The notes under the pieces: model-generated
The model's input: only the letters and a program-made list of their open reading frames with translations
Told to the model about the DNA's origin: nothing
Databases searched by the model: none
In this document: positions 22,437-33,195 of the stretch, piece by piece
Numbering within the stretch: the first letter of the stretch is position 1
Layout of the letters: every line of letters begins with the position of its first letter
From: Chiua virens
Lineage: Eukaryota > Basidiomycota > Agaricomycetes > Boletales > Boletaceae
Direction: 5' to 3'
Length of the DNA stretch: 64,000 nt
Assembly (NCBI GenBank): GCA_019787685.1
Contig: JAHNUO010000001.1
Location: 1,798,001 to 1,862,000, forward strand
Program-made: the position numbers and the translations under genes

Positions 22437-25129
22437 CTAAAACAAAACGAGGTCATCCAGGTCCTTGTTACCCGTCTGCCGCCCGACCATGGGGTGAGGC
22501 TGATCAGCCAGATACCCTCCAAATGCACCGCCCAAGTTTTCATACGGATCCGCAACTGGGTTTCTGCTGAGATCATCGTCTTCACCATCTCCGTCAATAC
22601 CGACATCCCCGTCTTCATCTCCATTAGCGCCGTCACCGTTCCGTCTTCCCCCGAAGGTGAGTCGTCATGCTCCAGCAGGTTCGCCTTCTTGCGATTGCAA
22701 GTTGGGATCTGATTTCGATCCATCTGGAGAAGTGAGAGTGGGCTGATTACGCGTATATGGTTCAATGGGACCAGGGCCAGCAACAGTAATTATAGCGGTT
22801 GGAAGTTGCGGGCGTGCAAGGGGGACAAGAACTGCCCTGGAGTTGGGATTGAGTGCAGAGCTGTCCACCAACGCTCTTCCAGCTGCATTCCGAATAAAGG
22901 TCTGCACCAGATGTCCATGTCAGGTACCAACGAGCGGCCTATGGACGTGTACTGACCTCTGGGTTTTTGTGATAGATACTACCAAGTGTACCTGTGTGCA
23001 GCAGTAGTTGGTCAAGCGCACCACGATCCATTCGGTCGGAATCTGTCGTGATGGGAGGCTTCTCTGCGAGCACAATCTCACCGGCCACCGTCGGGTTCAT
23101 CGCAAGCATTCTCCAGTACATGAATCCCCGGTCCCGTAGGTCCGGATTGTCAATTTCTTCGGTGGCCCACTTCAATACCTTGTGAACCAATGTTTTCGCA
23201 GTTTCCGAAGAGGACTTGTAAATGAAGAGCTTGACTACTGCAGTCAAGAGTGCAAGTTGGACCTACAATCGTTTGACCACACTAATATGGCATTGTTGCA
23301 ATCAACCACTCACCTCGACGGTTTCATCCAGAAATTTATACACCAGATCATCCAGAAGTTCATCGACATTATCAATCCGGTTTGAAAATTGACCCAGTAC
23401 CCACACCATAGATGCCTTGGCTTCAGATTCCTCCAGGGCATCGAGGTTCTCGCACAGCGTCGGTATGATGCCCTCATATTTGCCCGGGTAACGCCTGAAA
23501 ATATCTTTGATAACAATGACGGCCTCTTGAACAACATATGAGATTTTTGTCTCAATCAGCGTCAGAAGGGAGTGAATACACATATCCGCTGATGCCTCCA
23601 CTTTGATCGCCAGTCGGCCTATTGACCGCACCGCTTTGCGAACAAAGTCGATGTCTACCTCTGACGCGTACCTAAAGCAAAGAGTCAATTTCTTTGATCC
23701 TGGAACTAAATGGGGCACCAACTCTTCGAGCTCTGCTAATACCTCTCTCGCATTCTCTTCACGTGCAAGTCGGTACATAATCTCCAGTTTCGCCAATTTA
23801 ACGTATATCGGATCGTTATACTTGCAAAAGAAGACTTTAACGTCATTCTTCAGGACAGCAGGTCGCCGTTGAATGATGAGTAAAATGTTGCGAAGTGCAA
23901 CGTATTGGACTTCTGGACCGGAAGATAATAATGTGACTATAAGAATCGAAAGCAATCAGTCCTGATGAGTACAAATACGACTCCATTTACCCAAAGGTGG
24001 ACCCATCTTCTTGCAGATGTGGTCGATGAGCTTGCGATTATCCATGTAGTTCATGAGATACAAGAGAACTTTGATCGTGGTCAAAACCACAGCTGAGTTC
24101 GCGTGCTGTAATTGTATAATCACCCTCTCTGCCATCATCTCAGCATCAGCGTGCTGCTCTGGGACGTAGCGTAACAGAGAATCCAGGATGTATATCTGAC
24201 CCCACCTTGACCCAAGTCAGTGAAGGCTATAGTGCGCTTAACGCACTTACTCCGAACTCTCGCCAAGAGCAGCGATAAGTTTATTTGCTATGGGAAAGTT
24301 CAGGCGGAAAATGACACCAGTCTTGACGATCCCCGATCTCCGAGAGTGCAGCTACGGCATTTGCGACAACTGTGGCGTTGGCATCGAGCATCATGTCTCT
24401 CAGCATTTCAACGAACCCTGCCCGTTCGGCTTTCCTGGGATCGGCAGCATAAAGTTTTGCGACGCAGATTGCAGCCGTCTTGCGCACATAAGGGTCCCGA
24501 TCCTTGATGCAGTGTCGCAGCTGTTCGCTAAGCGCTTCCGTCACTACGGGAATAGGTATGTAGGCCATTGTACGTATGGCAAGTGCCCGGATCAGAGGAT
24601 TGCGGTCGTTACAGTCCTGGAGGTGAAATGTGAATCAAGTTTGACGAATGAGAGGCAGGTATACCTGCAGAAAACTCGGGATGACAATCTGTATTTGTTC
24701 TGGTTTGGAACGACCATAGCTGACGAGGTACAGGTAAACCACTTCGCGGTGGCTGACTTCAGGTGAAATCGAACGTGGTATGCTATAGTACTTACTCTTC
24801 TTTATTTCAAGCAGAGGAGTTCCGATACACTGGACGACATCATGAAAGAGAGGTGACACTGATTGAAGATTGCATTCAGTGAGAACGGACTTGTGTTCGA
24901 CAATAATTCACGTACTATCGTTACCCATGGTTATGTTTGCAACAATCTTCTTGAGAACCGTTCTTCGTTTCTGAAATTTCTTATCCTTTGATTCTGCGGC
25001 TTGGAGTTCAGAACGAAATTCCTGGGTACATACTGTTTAATAGTGATCGTGATACCCCAGTTAACTTGATATCACCTCGATCTTTCCGCGTTGAAAGAAC
25101 TTGGCATCTTGTCCCGGTTGAGTGGCCAT
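22437..25129 (-). CDS. Beta-adaptin large subunit of a clathrin adaptor complex (AP-1/AP-2 beta)
   Basis: ATG 25129 opens [18 protein letters not shown] and joins [20 protein letters not shown]. The trunk follows: [156 protein letters not shown] and [20 protein letters not shown]. This is the beta-adaptin trunk that bridges AP complexes and clathrin on Golgi/endosome or plasma-membrane vesicles. The C-terminal hinge is acidic ([16 protein letters not shown]) and ends [12 protein letters not shown]; no ear domain is seen. Reaching that end requires a 48-nt GC-AG intron (22645-22692), which removes an in-frame TGA. A 51-nt intron at 23672-23722 has no stop and is a multiple of three. Confidence 0.88.
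22645..22692 (-). other. Predicted 48-nt GC-AG intron in the beta-adaptin gene
   Basis: The donor is gcaaga and the acceptor gggaag, with a ctcac branch-like site 15 nt before the end. No GT exists between the preceding coding sequence and the in-frame TGA. Removing these 48 nt keeps frame and joins the hinge to a clean acidic tail that ends naturally at 22437. Confidence 0.6.
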
Positions 25130-27789
25130 TCCTTCTCCAGAAGTTCGTTCGTTCGTTGACAGTCAAGATTAAAAGACAATTATACTGTATGATGCGGCAG
25201 AACGATTGCGGCACTTGGCGATCGTAGTGGTAGCTCTTCAAGGTGAAGTGTTCATTGGCAAATGCATGCGAGTGTAGTGACATAATCGCCTGTGACAAGT
25301 CGACTTCAAGATTCCCTCCACCATGTTTAACGCCAACACCGGCACTTTATCCGCCTAGTCTCCAAGTCGAACCTCTTCCGAGATCAGGTGACATTCGCTG
25401 CATGGACACAGGTCTTATCTCCTGCAGTAGAGTTAGAAGGGCCCGGAACACCTCGACTGGAACATTGGTGGATGGCAACTATCGACAGCCAATGTGCCCA
25501 GCTGCACGTAAATTTGCTTTGCACTCGGGGAGAAATCTTCACGAGGTCGTTAGGTTGCTGGAAGCCATATCACGCGACCCCTGCCCGCGACCAAAGTTCA
25601 CCAACTATGTTGGAAAAGCTAGGGAACATACCTAGTAATTACTACTAGTGTTTCCGGTAAGTAATGTATGATGTCGCCGTTTGTTGATTATCACCATCGA
25701 GTTGATTGAATAGTTGTTAACATCTCAGTCCTTCGTTCTCCTGCTCTTACACCCATGCTCGTTGAAACCTACACATTTGCTTATTAAGATGAAGGCCCTC
25801 GTCATCGTCGTTGATGGATGTCCCTTTCAGACAATTGGATTCGTGGGACACTCTTTTTCAGATGTCTTGGTCTCAGAGGACTGACCTCAGGAAAATTAGG
25901 TCAACCACTGCCCTCTATGGCGGCTGCCGCCGCTGAACCAATGGTGATGTTATCTTCTGTGTGCGCCACAGTTTTGCTATGACCGACGGCATCTCGGGAC
26001 CGGTACAAATTTACTTGTCTCTTTCGGCTTAGCAGGGCTGGTAAGCTTTTTTCCTTGGGTGCGGTGACCCATCCTTCAGTGTTTCAGGGACCCTGTGGGC
26101 GCGGGTCTTCCTTTCAATGCTTCAGTTCCGCGTCACTATACCTACCTCATCGGAGAGAAAGCGGCCTCGTTTAACAACGTACGAGGCGTCAGCGGTCCCT
26201 GTGGGTTTGTAGACCGATTGAGATACCATCACAGGTCCCCACTTCGGGGGTATCATTTACTCGTTTGATACATGTGACGAAGCTTGGGAAAATCGATTCA
26301 TTGTGATGCGAAATTGCAATACTTAGTCAGTGGGTGTTAGCAACTATCCGAAGGTGACAAGATTTTTGACTGATGATTACTGATGACTATTCCACTGGTG
26401 AAGTTAACTCGGCTCTATGATAAGATTATGTGGGTGGCTTGGGGTCGATACTGAAAAATTCGGCAGAGGTAACGAGATTGACATCATTTTCTTGACGAGA
26501 ATGCCATCGATGTTCAACGGTTCAGAAGCGCTGAATGTCCTACGGATTAAATGGAAGGTTATGAGTGAGTTCGAGTGCAATCTCGTCGTAAGCAATGTAC
26601 TGAATCACACAAGGAAATCCCCAAAAAGCCACAGACACTCATATCCGCCCAATGCACCCTTGAATTTCATCAAAACCTTCCTGATTGCCCGCAGTGCATG
26701 GCGAGCCACGATTCTGTGGGGCATCGATATAGTAGGCCCGAGTTCAATAATGTCTTTTTAAGTCGTGACTCGTTTCTAATTGGCAACGCAACAGCGACTA
26801 TATCGGTGTAGGTCCCTGTATTCAACAAAATTTTGTTGATTAATATTCTATACTACTTGCAGCGCTCAGCGAATCGACACTGCGAGTCGTCTGGTCTGCA
26901 CTGTTGACAGGGTTGTATGTCATCTGGAGAATCGATACTGATCGAATTCAACTGTGGTTTTGGGCGAAGGAAACGTTCGATCGACGATGACGAAACACTG
27001 CACAAAGGGCAGTCTTCTGGTTTCTGGTCCATTCTAAGCTGAACAGCTAGCGACCCGATTCTTCTGCATTTCGAGAAGCTGTGCCGGCAGATATTCGTGC
27101 TGTATGACTGAGATATTCACAGGTTTTCTAGCATCCATTTCTGTGGGCGTACTGGAGTATGATGGTAAACCTCACAATTCGACCCTATGTGTCAATGGGT
27201 GACAACCGTTTTGGAACATCGGAGTCGTTCCAACCAAAGTTTGCACCACGAAATAAACTCGGACTATACCATGCGAGCTACCAGTGTCTTCTGTGTGATC
27301 AGCGCTTTCTTAGAAAAGTACACATTTGCCGGTTTTCGGATAATTGCTTACATGTACCGTCCTCGCTAGGGTGTTTCGGGTGGAACGGCAATGGTTAGAT
27401 ACCCACTTAACGGTATGCAAGCCACAGGGATGTGTGTGCATGAATCCTGATGCTACAGTGGTCTGACCGCTTTTAGAGTTCAAATCTTGATAACGTACCA
27501 ACAGAGCCTGATGCTTATTACATAAGCAACAAACCCCTAAAATCTCCCCAAACTTTGTATAAACCTTCGCATTTGCCGTAGTAGACATGTTTCGACAGTA
27601 GTGAGTACGTACAATTCATGATATACCTATATTAGCAGAGGTGCAACTGCCAAGTTACTGAACTAAAGAGGTTTGGACGAGACTCAGGTGTGAGAAACAA
27701 TGTATGCACGTGACCGTGGTGTGTGGTGCGACGCCAGCGATGTTCCCGACGTGCCGCCCTTGCCAGGCGTTTCCTGAACGTTGACCACG
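25130..27789. other. Long intergenic region with no gene I can support
   Basis: 2.66 kb between the divergent beta-adaptin (-) and SRC1 (+) genes. Short open frames occur on both strands (for example 25388-25648 and 26417-26761), but none shows a family, a long exon or consistent splicing. An 18-bp perfect palindrome lies at 26822-26839. A B-box-like gttcaaatc at about 27479 lacks a matching tRNA fold. The stretch may contain decayed elements or a non-coding RNA; I see no direct evidence for either. Confidence 0.5.
26822..26839. repeat. Perfect 18-bp palindrome
   Basis: tcaacaaaattttgttga equals its own reverse complement. It is AT-rich and isolated, with no flanking tract that would make it a terminator of a known gene. 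Confidence 0.85.
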
Positions 27790-30516
27790 ATGTCAAGGTC
27801 ACTGACCGCAACGCAAATCATCAGCCAAGGAGACTATCTCGACAACGATTTTGATCCAAACATATTGACAGTTTCTCAGCTCCTAGGAGTCTTAGCCCAC
27901 CACCAGATCCGTTATCCCACTCCCTACACCAAAGCGAAACTCGTGCAATTATTCTTCGATGAAATCAAGCCAAAGGCCGCGAAATTTCGGAAAGAGAAGC
28001 TGAAGAGGGAGAACAGTATTGCCAGTGACGACGGGATTACAGATGGCCTGACTGGCCGTCCCCTTAACGCGGATACCAAGGTGGCAAATTTCTAATCTAC
28101 CCGAGGGTTTTCGTTCATCATGATTTAGATTACCAGACGGTCTTCGCGAAGACTTTCTCGCGCCCCAGAGGACGATGAGCTCTCGCAAAGACCGGAACCG
28201 GTAGGTTTAATAGGCATTCGACCCCCGCTTCCTGTGTTGACACTGCCCAATAGCCAAAGCGCCGACGTTCATCCGCTCAGCCAGACTTGGGGGGGAGGGT
28301 GCCGAGCGTAAAAGGTCGCGTCAACGTACCTACCCTGGCAGAAGAAAGTGAACCAGAAGAGGAGGAACCGGCAGCCAGGAAAGCAGCACAAAGGAAAGAG
28401 GTCAGTATTATCTGGTTTTACTATTTTTGAATGTCATTGACACAGCAACTCTAGGACAACGACCAAGCTCGCAGAATATCAGTATGTGTTCAAGATTCGA
28501 TTGTGACATCACTCACGGAATTGACCTTCATCCACAGTTGGGGGACGATAGCGGATGGGACGACAACAACATATTTCAGTCTGGTGCTGAATCTTCGTCT
28601 CCGGTTCAAGCATCACCTGTTCGCAGGACGAGTCGCAAAGGTGCTGTTTACAAAAAGTCTCGCCACTCCATGTCCGCGCCTCCACAAATTTCACCTCCAT
28701 CATCTCCAAACAAATCACGAAAAATTCCCCAGTCATCTCAGCGGTCGCCTCCTCAGTCCAGCTTTGAGCCACAACTTCCTTTGGACATACCGCACCAACC
28801 ACTGGTCGGGTCTCCATCGTCTCCTGGAAAGAGAACAATGTTCACTTCACTGGGCCATGACTTAAGCCCGCCTCGTGCGCTAGAACAACCGCCGCCATTT
28901 CGCATTGCAGAAGTGGTTTCGAAAGCCGTTGACCGCGATTCCGTTTCTGCGGTGCCGCTTGTCGATGTGTCGGAGGGGAAGATTGAAGAGTCTATGCTTG
29001 ATGAGCAAGTGACATCGACCTCTCAGAGCATCCCGAATACTGTAGTCCACCAACGTGAACCCGGCGCGAAGCGAAGGCCCTATTTGCTGACGTTCCTGTA
29101 TGCGATTTGCCTTCTTATTTTCTCTGCTGTTGTCATCAACTACAAAAGAGAATCCGCTTCCATCGGGTTCTGCGACGCGGCGTCCAATAGCAGTCGTGCT
29201 TTGCAAGAATTCCAGACTCATATTTCCGAAATAGAACCCTGCATTCGGACCAATCGGAGCTTCCTGGACATCCTATTGGATGTCCTTGATACACTGACCT
29301 CCAAAGATGGAACAACGTGCCCACCACTCTCCTTGATCCCCTTGCCACACCCATCGGCGTGCACACCCTGCCCAGAATATGCATCGTGCGCTCACAAAAC
29401 GGTAACGTGTAATAATGGGTACTTACTGCGTCCGCACCCCATTCTTGCGTTGTTGTCACCTTTCGGGGCCGCGCCGTCAGCTCCAGTTGAGTGGGTCTGG
29501 AACCTCATTTCTGAGGTGGCCGATGGGTTACCCGGATCGGGCCCTGTCGCACTCCCACCACATTGTGTCGAAGATCCGAAGCGAAAGAGGAATATAGGCG
29601 CCTTGGGGAGGGCAATCGAAGCCCTTCTCGGGCAGGAACGTGGGAGAAGAGTCTGTGCCGGCGGGGAGGGGCATACAATATCTGATAGTGAAGGAGGTGA
29701 AGCCAGAAAATGGGGTTTAGAAGTGGATGTGTTACGGGAGACGATGAAAAAGAAGACTGCGGTTTGTCGTGATTGTCACTCATTGATCCGTGGTAAATGA
29801 TGTTTCTGACAGCCACACCTTCTGGACACATTTGACGACACCTTCAACGAAGCTATGCAACAACTAGTCGAGTGGGGAAGCGTTGTATTTGGGGAGGACA
29901 TGTCGTGAGTCCGCGATCGTTAATTGTCTGATCCCGATTGTCACGTCACCGAATTTGCCTTCAGTGGACATCGTTATCTTGCCCACAAGACGGCCAATTT
30001 AACCCTGATTGCAAGCTCACCGTGAAAGTTCGAGAGCTATGGTTACAATGGCGAGGAACTCTTTTCGGTAAAAGACTGCAATATACAATACGCTCGTCGT
30101 CGAGTGCTTACGCCACCTTTTTCTAGTATTGTTTGCTAGCACATGCCTCTTTAATGCATTGCGACGGTCCCGCGCCCAGCGCCATATGGAGAACAAGCGT
30201 GTCGCGGAACTTGTGCAAATTGCGCTTGATACATTGCGTAATCAAGAGCTTGCCCACCACACGGATCCGGTGACGGCACCTCAACCTTATCTATCCTCTC
30301 TTCCAGTTGCGGGATCTTATTCTACAGGAGGAGCATTCAATATCCGCCAGAAAAAGGTTATGGGATCAGGTGGAACGGGTTGTCGAGAGTAACGCGAATG
30401 TCAGGGTCAACTTGGAAGAGATACAAGGTGGTGATGAACACCGCGTGTGGAGGTGGGTAGGAAGCACGGGAAGGGGTTCGGAGTATCGGAAGAGGGTTCA
30501 AGTTGAAGCGGAATAG
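27790..30516 (+). CDS. Inner nuclear membrane LEM/HeH protein Src1/Heh2 (Man1-Src1p C-terminal domain)
   Basis: ATG 27790 gives MSRSLTATQIISQGDYLDND. The helix-extension-helix motif follows: FDPNILTVSQLLGVLAHHQI and PYTKAKLVQLFFDEIKP. Short exons then carry basic, nuclear-targeting stretches (KITRRSSRRLSRAPEDD, PKRRRSS). A main exon (from about 28540) is Ser/Pro-rich, then has a membrane span (YLLTFLYAICLLIFSAVVI), a Cys-rich lumenal part (CPPLSLIPLPH, CPEYASCAHKTVTC) and the Man1-Src1p-C winged-helix region (DTFNEAMQQLVEWGSVVFGED, HRYLAHKTANLTLI, ENKRVAELVQIALDTLRNQE, RDLILQEEHSISARKRLWDQ). These proteins anchor chromatin and help nuclear-pore quality control. Two single-base shifts occur: one missing base near 30007-30011 (LTLI to CKLTVKVREL) and one extra near 30299-30304 (PYLSSL to QLRDLIL). 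Confidence 0.85.
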
Positions 30517-31049
30517 GGTGGAGGATTAGTGGACTAATCTACTTGCGAATGGTAGTTGCGAAGGCGCCGGGGCATCCATTTATGTTTTTCTGCCAGAAAC
30601 CCCTTGACCTGATTGTCTAGCTTGGAAATGTTCAAGTTTGCTTTTGTAAAGATAAAAAGGTGTATAAAAGTAGTGAACTTCTGCCGAGGTAAATGAAAAT
30701 GGTTCGATGAATTGTTACGCCTCATCCGTATGGTCGTTTCACACTCGGAACCTTGTTGGAAGATCCGGTTCCGGACATGGAACAATTGCGAGAGGCACTG
30801 CCTGTCTTTACCAACAAAATGGCGCACTCTCTCAGGAACTAATTGCAGCCACCAATCAATCACAAGCAAGTCTTTCGAACCGCAGCACCGCGCCGCCCGA
30901 ACTATTAGGGTCTACCCCAGATAAGTCGGCAAGTTCAAACTGCGTGGGTCCAGAACACAGCGTATATGGCAACTATGTCATCGAGCACCCCATAAGATCC
31001 CGTCTAGTATCTTGGATCTTGTTCCGTTTGGTTACCACCCCGAATACGC
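30517..31049. other. Convergent intergenic region with weak coding signal
   Basis: 533 bp between SRC1 (+) and VPS23 (-). Open frames occur on both strands (plus 30707-31105, minus 30534-30869), but neither has a recognisable domain or a plausible start context. I leave them uncalled. Confidence 0.4.
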
Positions 31050-32871
31050 CTAGGAATAGGGCAAGGTCGTTCCCATCGGGATACCCGCCTGGATCTTCTC
31101 GATGAGCGCCCTTTTCATGAACTGCTCTTCCGCGAGCACGCGGGTTGTCTGAGCGACACATGAGAAACATGTGACGATTGCAACGGAATGGCCCTCACCC
31201 TCAAAAAGCGTTCTAGATCTATGCGCCCAGTGTTCAGGGCCCTATGCAAATGATAGATAGTATCTTCGATTCCATTGTCTTCCGCGACCAAATTGATCAA
31301 CCTGAGGACGAATGAGAGTAGGGCGGTTAGTGGTGACCGGGAATTTCGGGAAAGATACTTGCTGATTATGCACGATGCTTGTGGAACAAACCAATTCGTC
31401 TACTTCGGGATCGCCCTTTCGACGCAATTCGGAGAGGTTCCGTTCAGCTTGTTCAACAGAACTCCGCAACCTGGATGCGACGTTACGGCAGACATCTCTC
31501 ACAGCCTCTAGTCGAGCCATTTCATCACGAATGGCAGGTTCACCGGCAAGAAGATCGGACTGCTGGGTACGGAGACGATCTGTTTCCAAGAGTATGAGCT
31601 GGGAAAGGGAAGAGAACTCAGATCGCATCTTGTCGTGGACGTGGGCATGCAACTGGAGGAGTTCTGGATTTGGAGGGCGTGGCGGTGCAGCAGCTGGCGG
31701 AGGCAGTGGGTAAGAGGACTCATCATCGAGGAGATTTGGACGTGGGATGATTGATACAGCCGGTGAAGCGAGGAGATGTGGTTGAGGTTGAGGTTGATGG
31801 GTGGACTGAGATAAAGGGGGAGGTAGAACTGGGGGATGGACATGCGGGGGCGGACTGTACGAATCTGAAAAGGGAACGGGAGGGGTTGATGCGCGGTAAT
31901 TAGGACTGATGGGAGAAGAAGAATCTCTAGACTGTTCGATGGCCGATCGAGAGATATTTCCGTCGGGAGAGTGGACGGACTGCGGAGGCAGTATCGATTG
32001 GTGATATTGGGGAAGCCGAGATTCAGCACGAGGCTGTTGAGGGAGGGGTGGGGGAGGGCGATTGTACAAGTTGGGCTAGATAAGCAAAGTGGTCAGCAAA
32101 GCGGAGGAATGAGGGAGAAAAGGGCAGACTGGAGGATAGCCAAGGGGAGAGGGCGGAGGAGGGGTAGGGTGCGGGGGTGCACTGTTTGAGATGGGTTTCG
32201 GAGGCAATGGGGGACGATCGGGATCAAGCGAGCGAGATTGGGAGAGGGACAAGGGCTGTTCGTTGTGAGAGAGCGGGTGGGAGAGGGGGTTTGAAGGGGA
32301 GGGGAGGGGTTGGGGGGCTGGACGGGGACTAGACGACCTGGGTTTGGCGTAAAGAGGTGGCAAGCGGGAAAAGTGATCTTGCATCGCTTGGAGCAGTGCG
32401 ACGAGATTGCAGGGCTAAGAGAGATGAGTGACACGGAACGGGTCGGAGGGGAGAGAACGGACCTCGGGCTTTCGCTCCCAATCGAGGAGATACTGGATAG
32501 TGCATCTGCCGCTGAGATCGATGTGCCTGCTGGGGCGTACGAGCATGTTGGTAGTGGGAACTACATAGGCGAGTGGAGGCTGGCGGGGATAGGATTTAGT
32601 GATCCAGATTGCGATGGGGATGTTGTAGGTAGAGCCCCTGAATGAGATGGGGAGTAGACCGTGGAGACAGAGGAGGAGCTGTGCACGGCCGTCGTCGTAG
32701 GCTGCGGGTGGATGAGAGATGAAATATCAGATAGACTCTGAACCTGGACTGACTGTAGACATCAGATTTCGGACGAAGGGTAGGAAAGCGAGTTAGGGTC
32801 GCTTCGACGTCGAGACAGACCCGTTCTCGGTCCAGATACGACCCCGCTGTCTCCCTCAACCAGCGCTCCAT
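31050..32871 (-). CDS. vps23: ESCRT-I subunit Vps23/TSG101
   Basis: ATG 32871 opens MERWLRETAGSYLDRERVCL. The UEV domain continues DVEATLTRFPTLRPKSDVY, then after an intron TYDDGRAQLLLCLHGLLPIS, FRGSTYNIPIAIWITKSYPR, QPPLAYVVPTTNMLVRPSRH and IQYLLDWERKPE. This ubiquitin-binding E2 variant lacks a catalytic Cys, as expected. A long proline-rich linker follows. The stalk coiled coil contains FSSLSQLILLETDRLRTQQS. The C-terminal steadiness box reads INLVAEDNGIEDTIYHLHRA, LNTGRIDLERFLR and TTRVLAEEQFMKRALIEKIQ. The protein sorts ubiquitinated cargo into multivesicular endosomes. Introns close every frame change and the gene is intact. It is divergent from the TEA gene. Confidence 0.92.
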
Positions 32872-33195
32872 CACCTCCCCCTTGAGCCACACTTGTCTCG
32901 CCCAACCACCCTTTGGAGCGGCGCTAGTCGGAGTCTCAACATCGGCACACCGGACAGGTCTGGCCCGTGCACGATGAATCTGAGATCTGCTCACTCCGCT
33001 CGTGTGGCGGCCTCTTTCCATTTCCGCGTGGCACCTGCTCGATCGGATCTCGCATAAATTCCAGGGCATTTCAATTAGAACGTATCCGAGCCAGCGGGTC
33101 ACTCATGACAATTCCGGATCTTTAGCCTTCGCCTAGTATTCCCTCCTGTCTCACATATATAACCAGCCCTCTCCCTCCCCTCCATTCCCCGTAAC
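32872..33195. promoter_or_regulatory. Divergent promoter between VPS23 (-) and the TEA gene (+)
   Basis: 324 bp. On the plus side TATATAA (33156-33162) lies 33 bp before ATG 33196 and is followed by a pyrimidine-rich leader (ccctctccctcccctcc). Both features are typical of strong fungal promoters. Confidence 0.45.

Noticed and set aside
25388..25648. Plus-strand frame with Trp-rich stretch near the beta-adaptin promoter
   Set aside because: It has no recognisable family and no extended exon structure; possibly chance.
27440..27510. B-box-like gttcaaatc, possible tRNA
   Set aside because: No A box at the right distance and no acceptor-stem pairing by eye.
30707..31105. 132-codon plus-strand open frame between SRC1 and VPS23
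   Set aside because: It runs into the VPS23 coding region on the other strand and shows no known domain.
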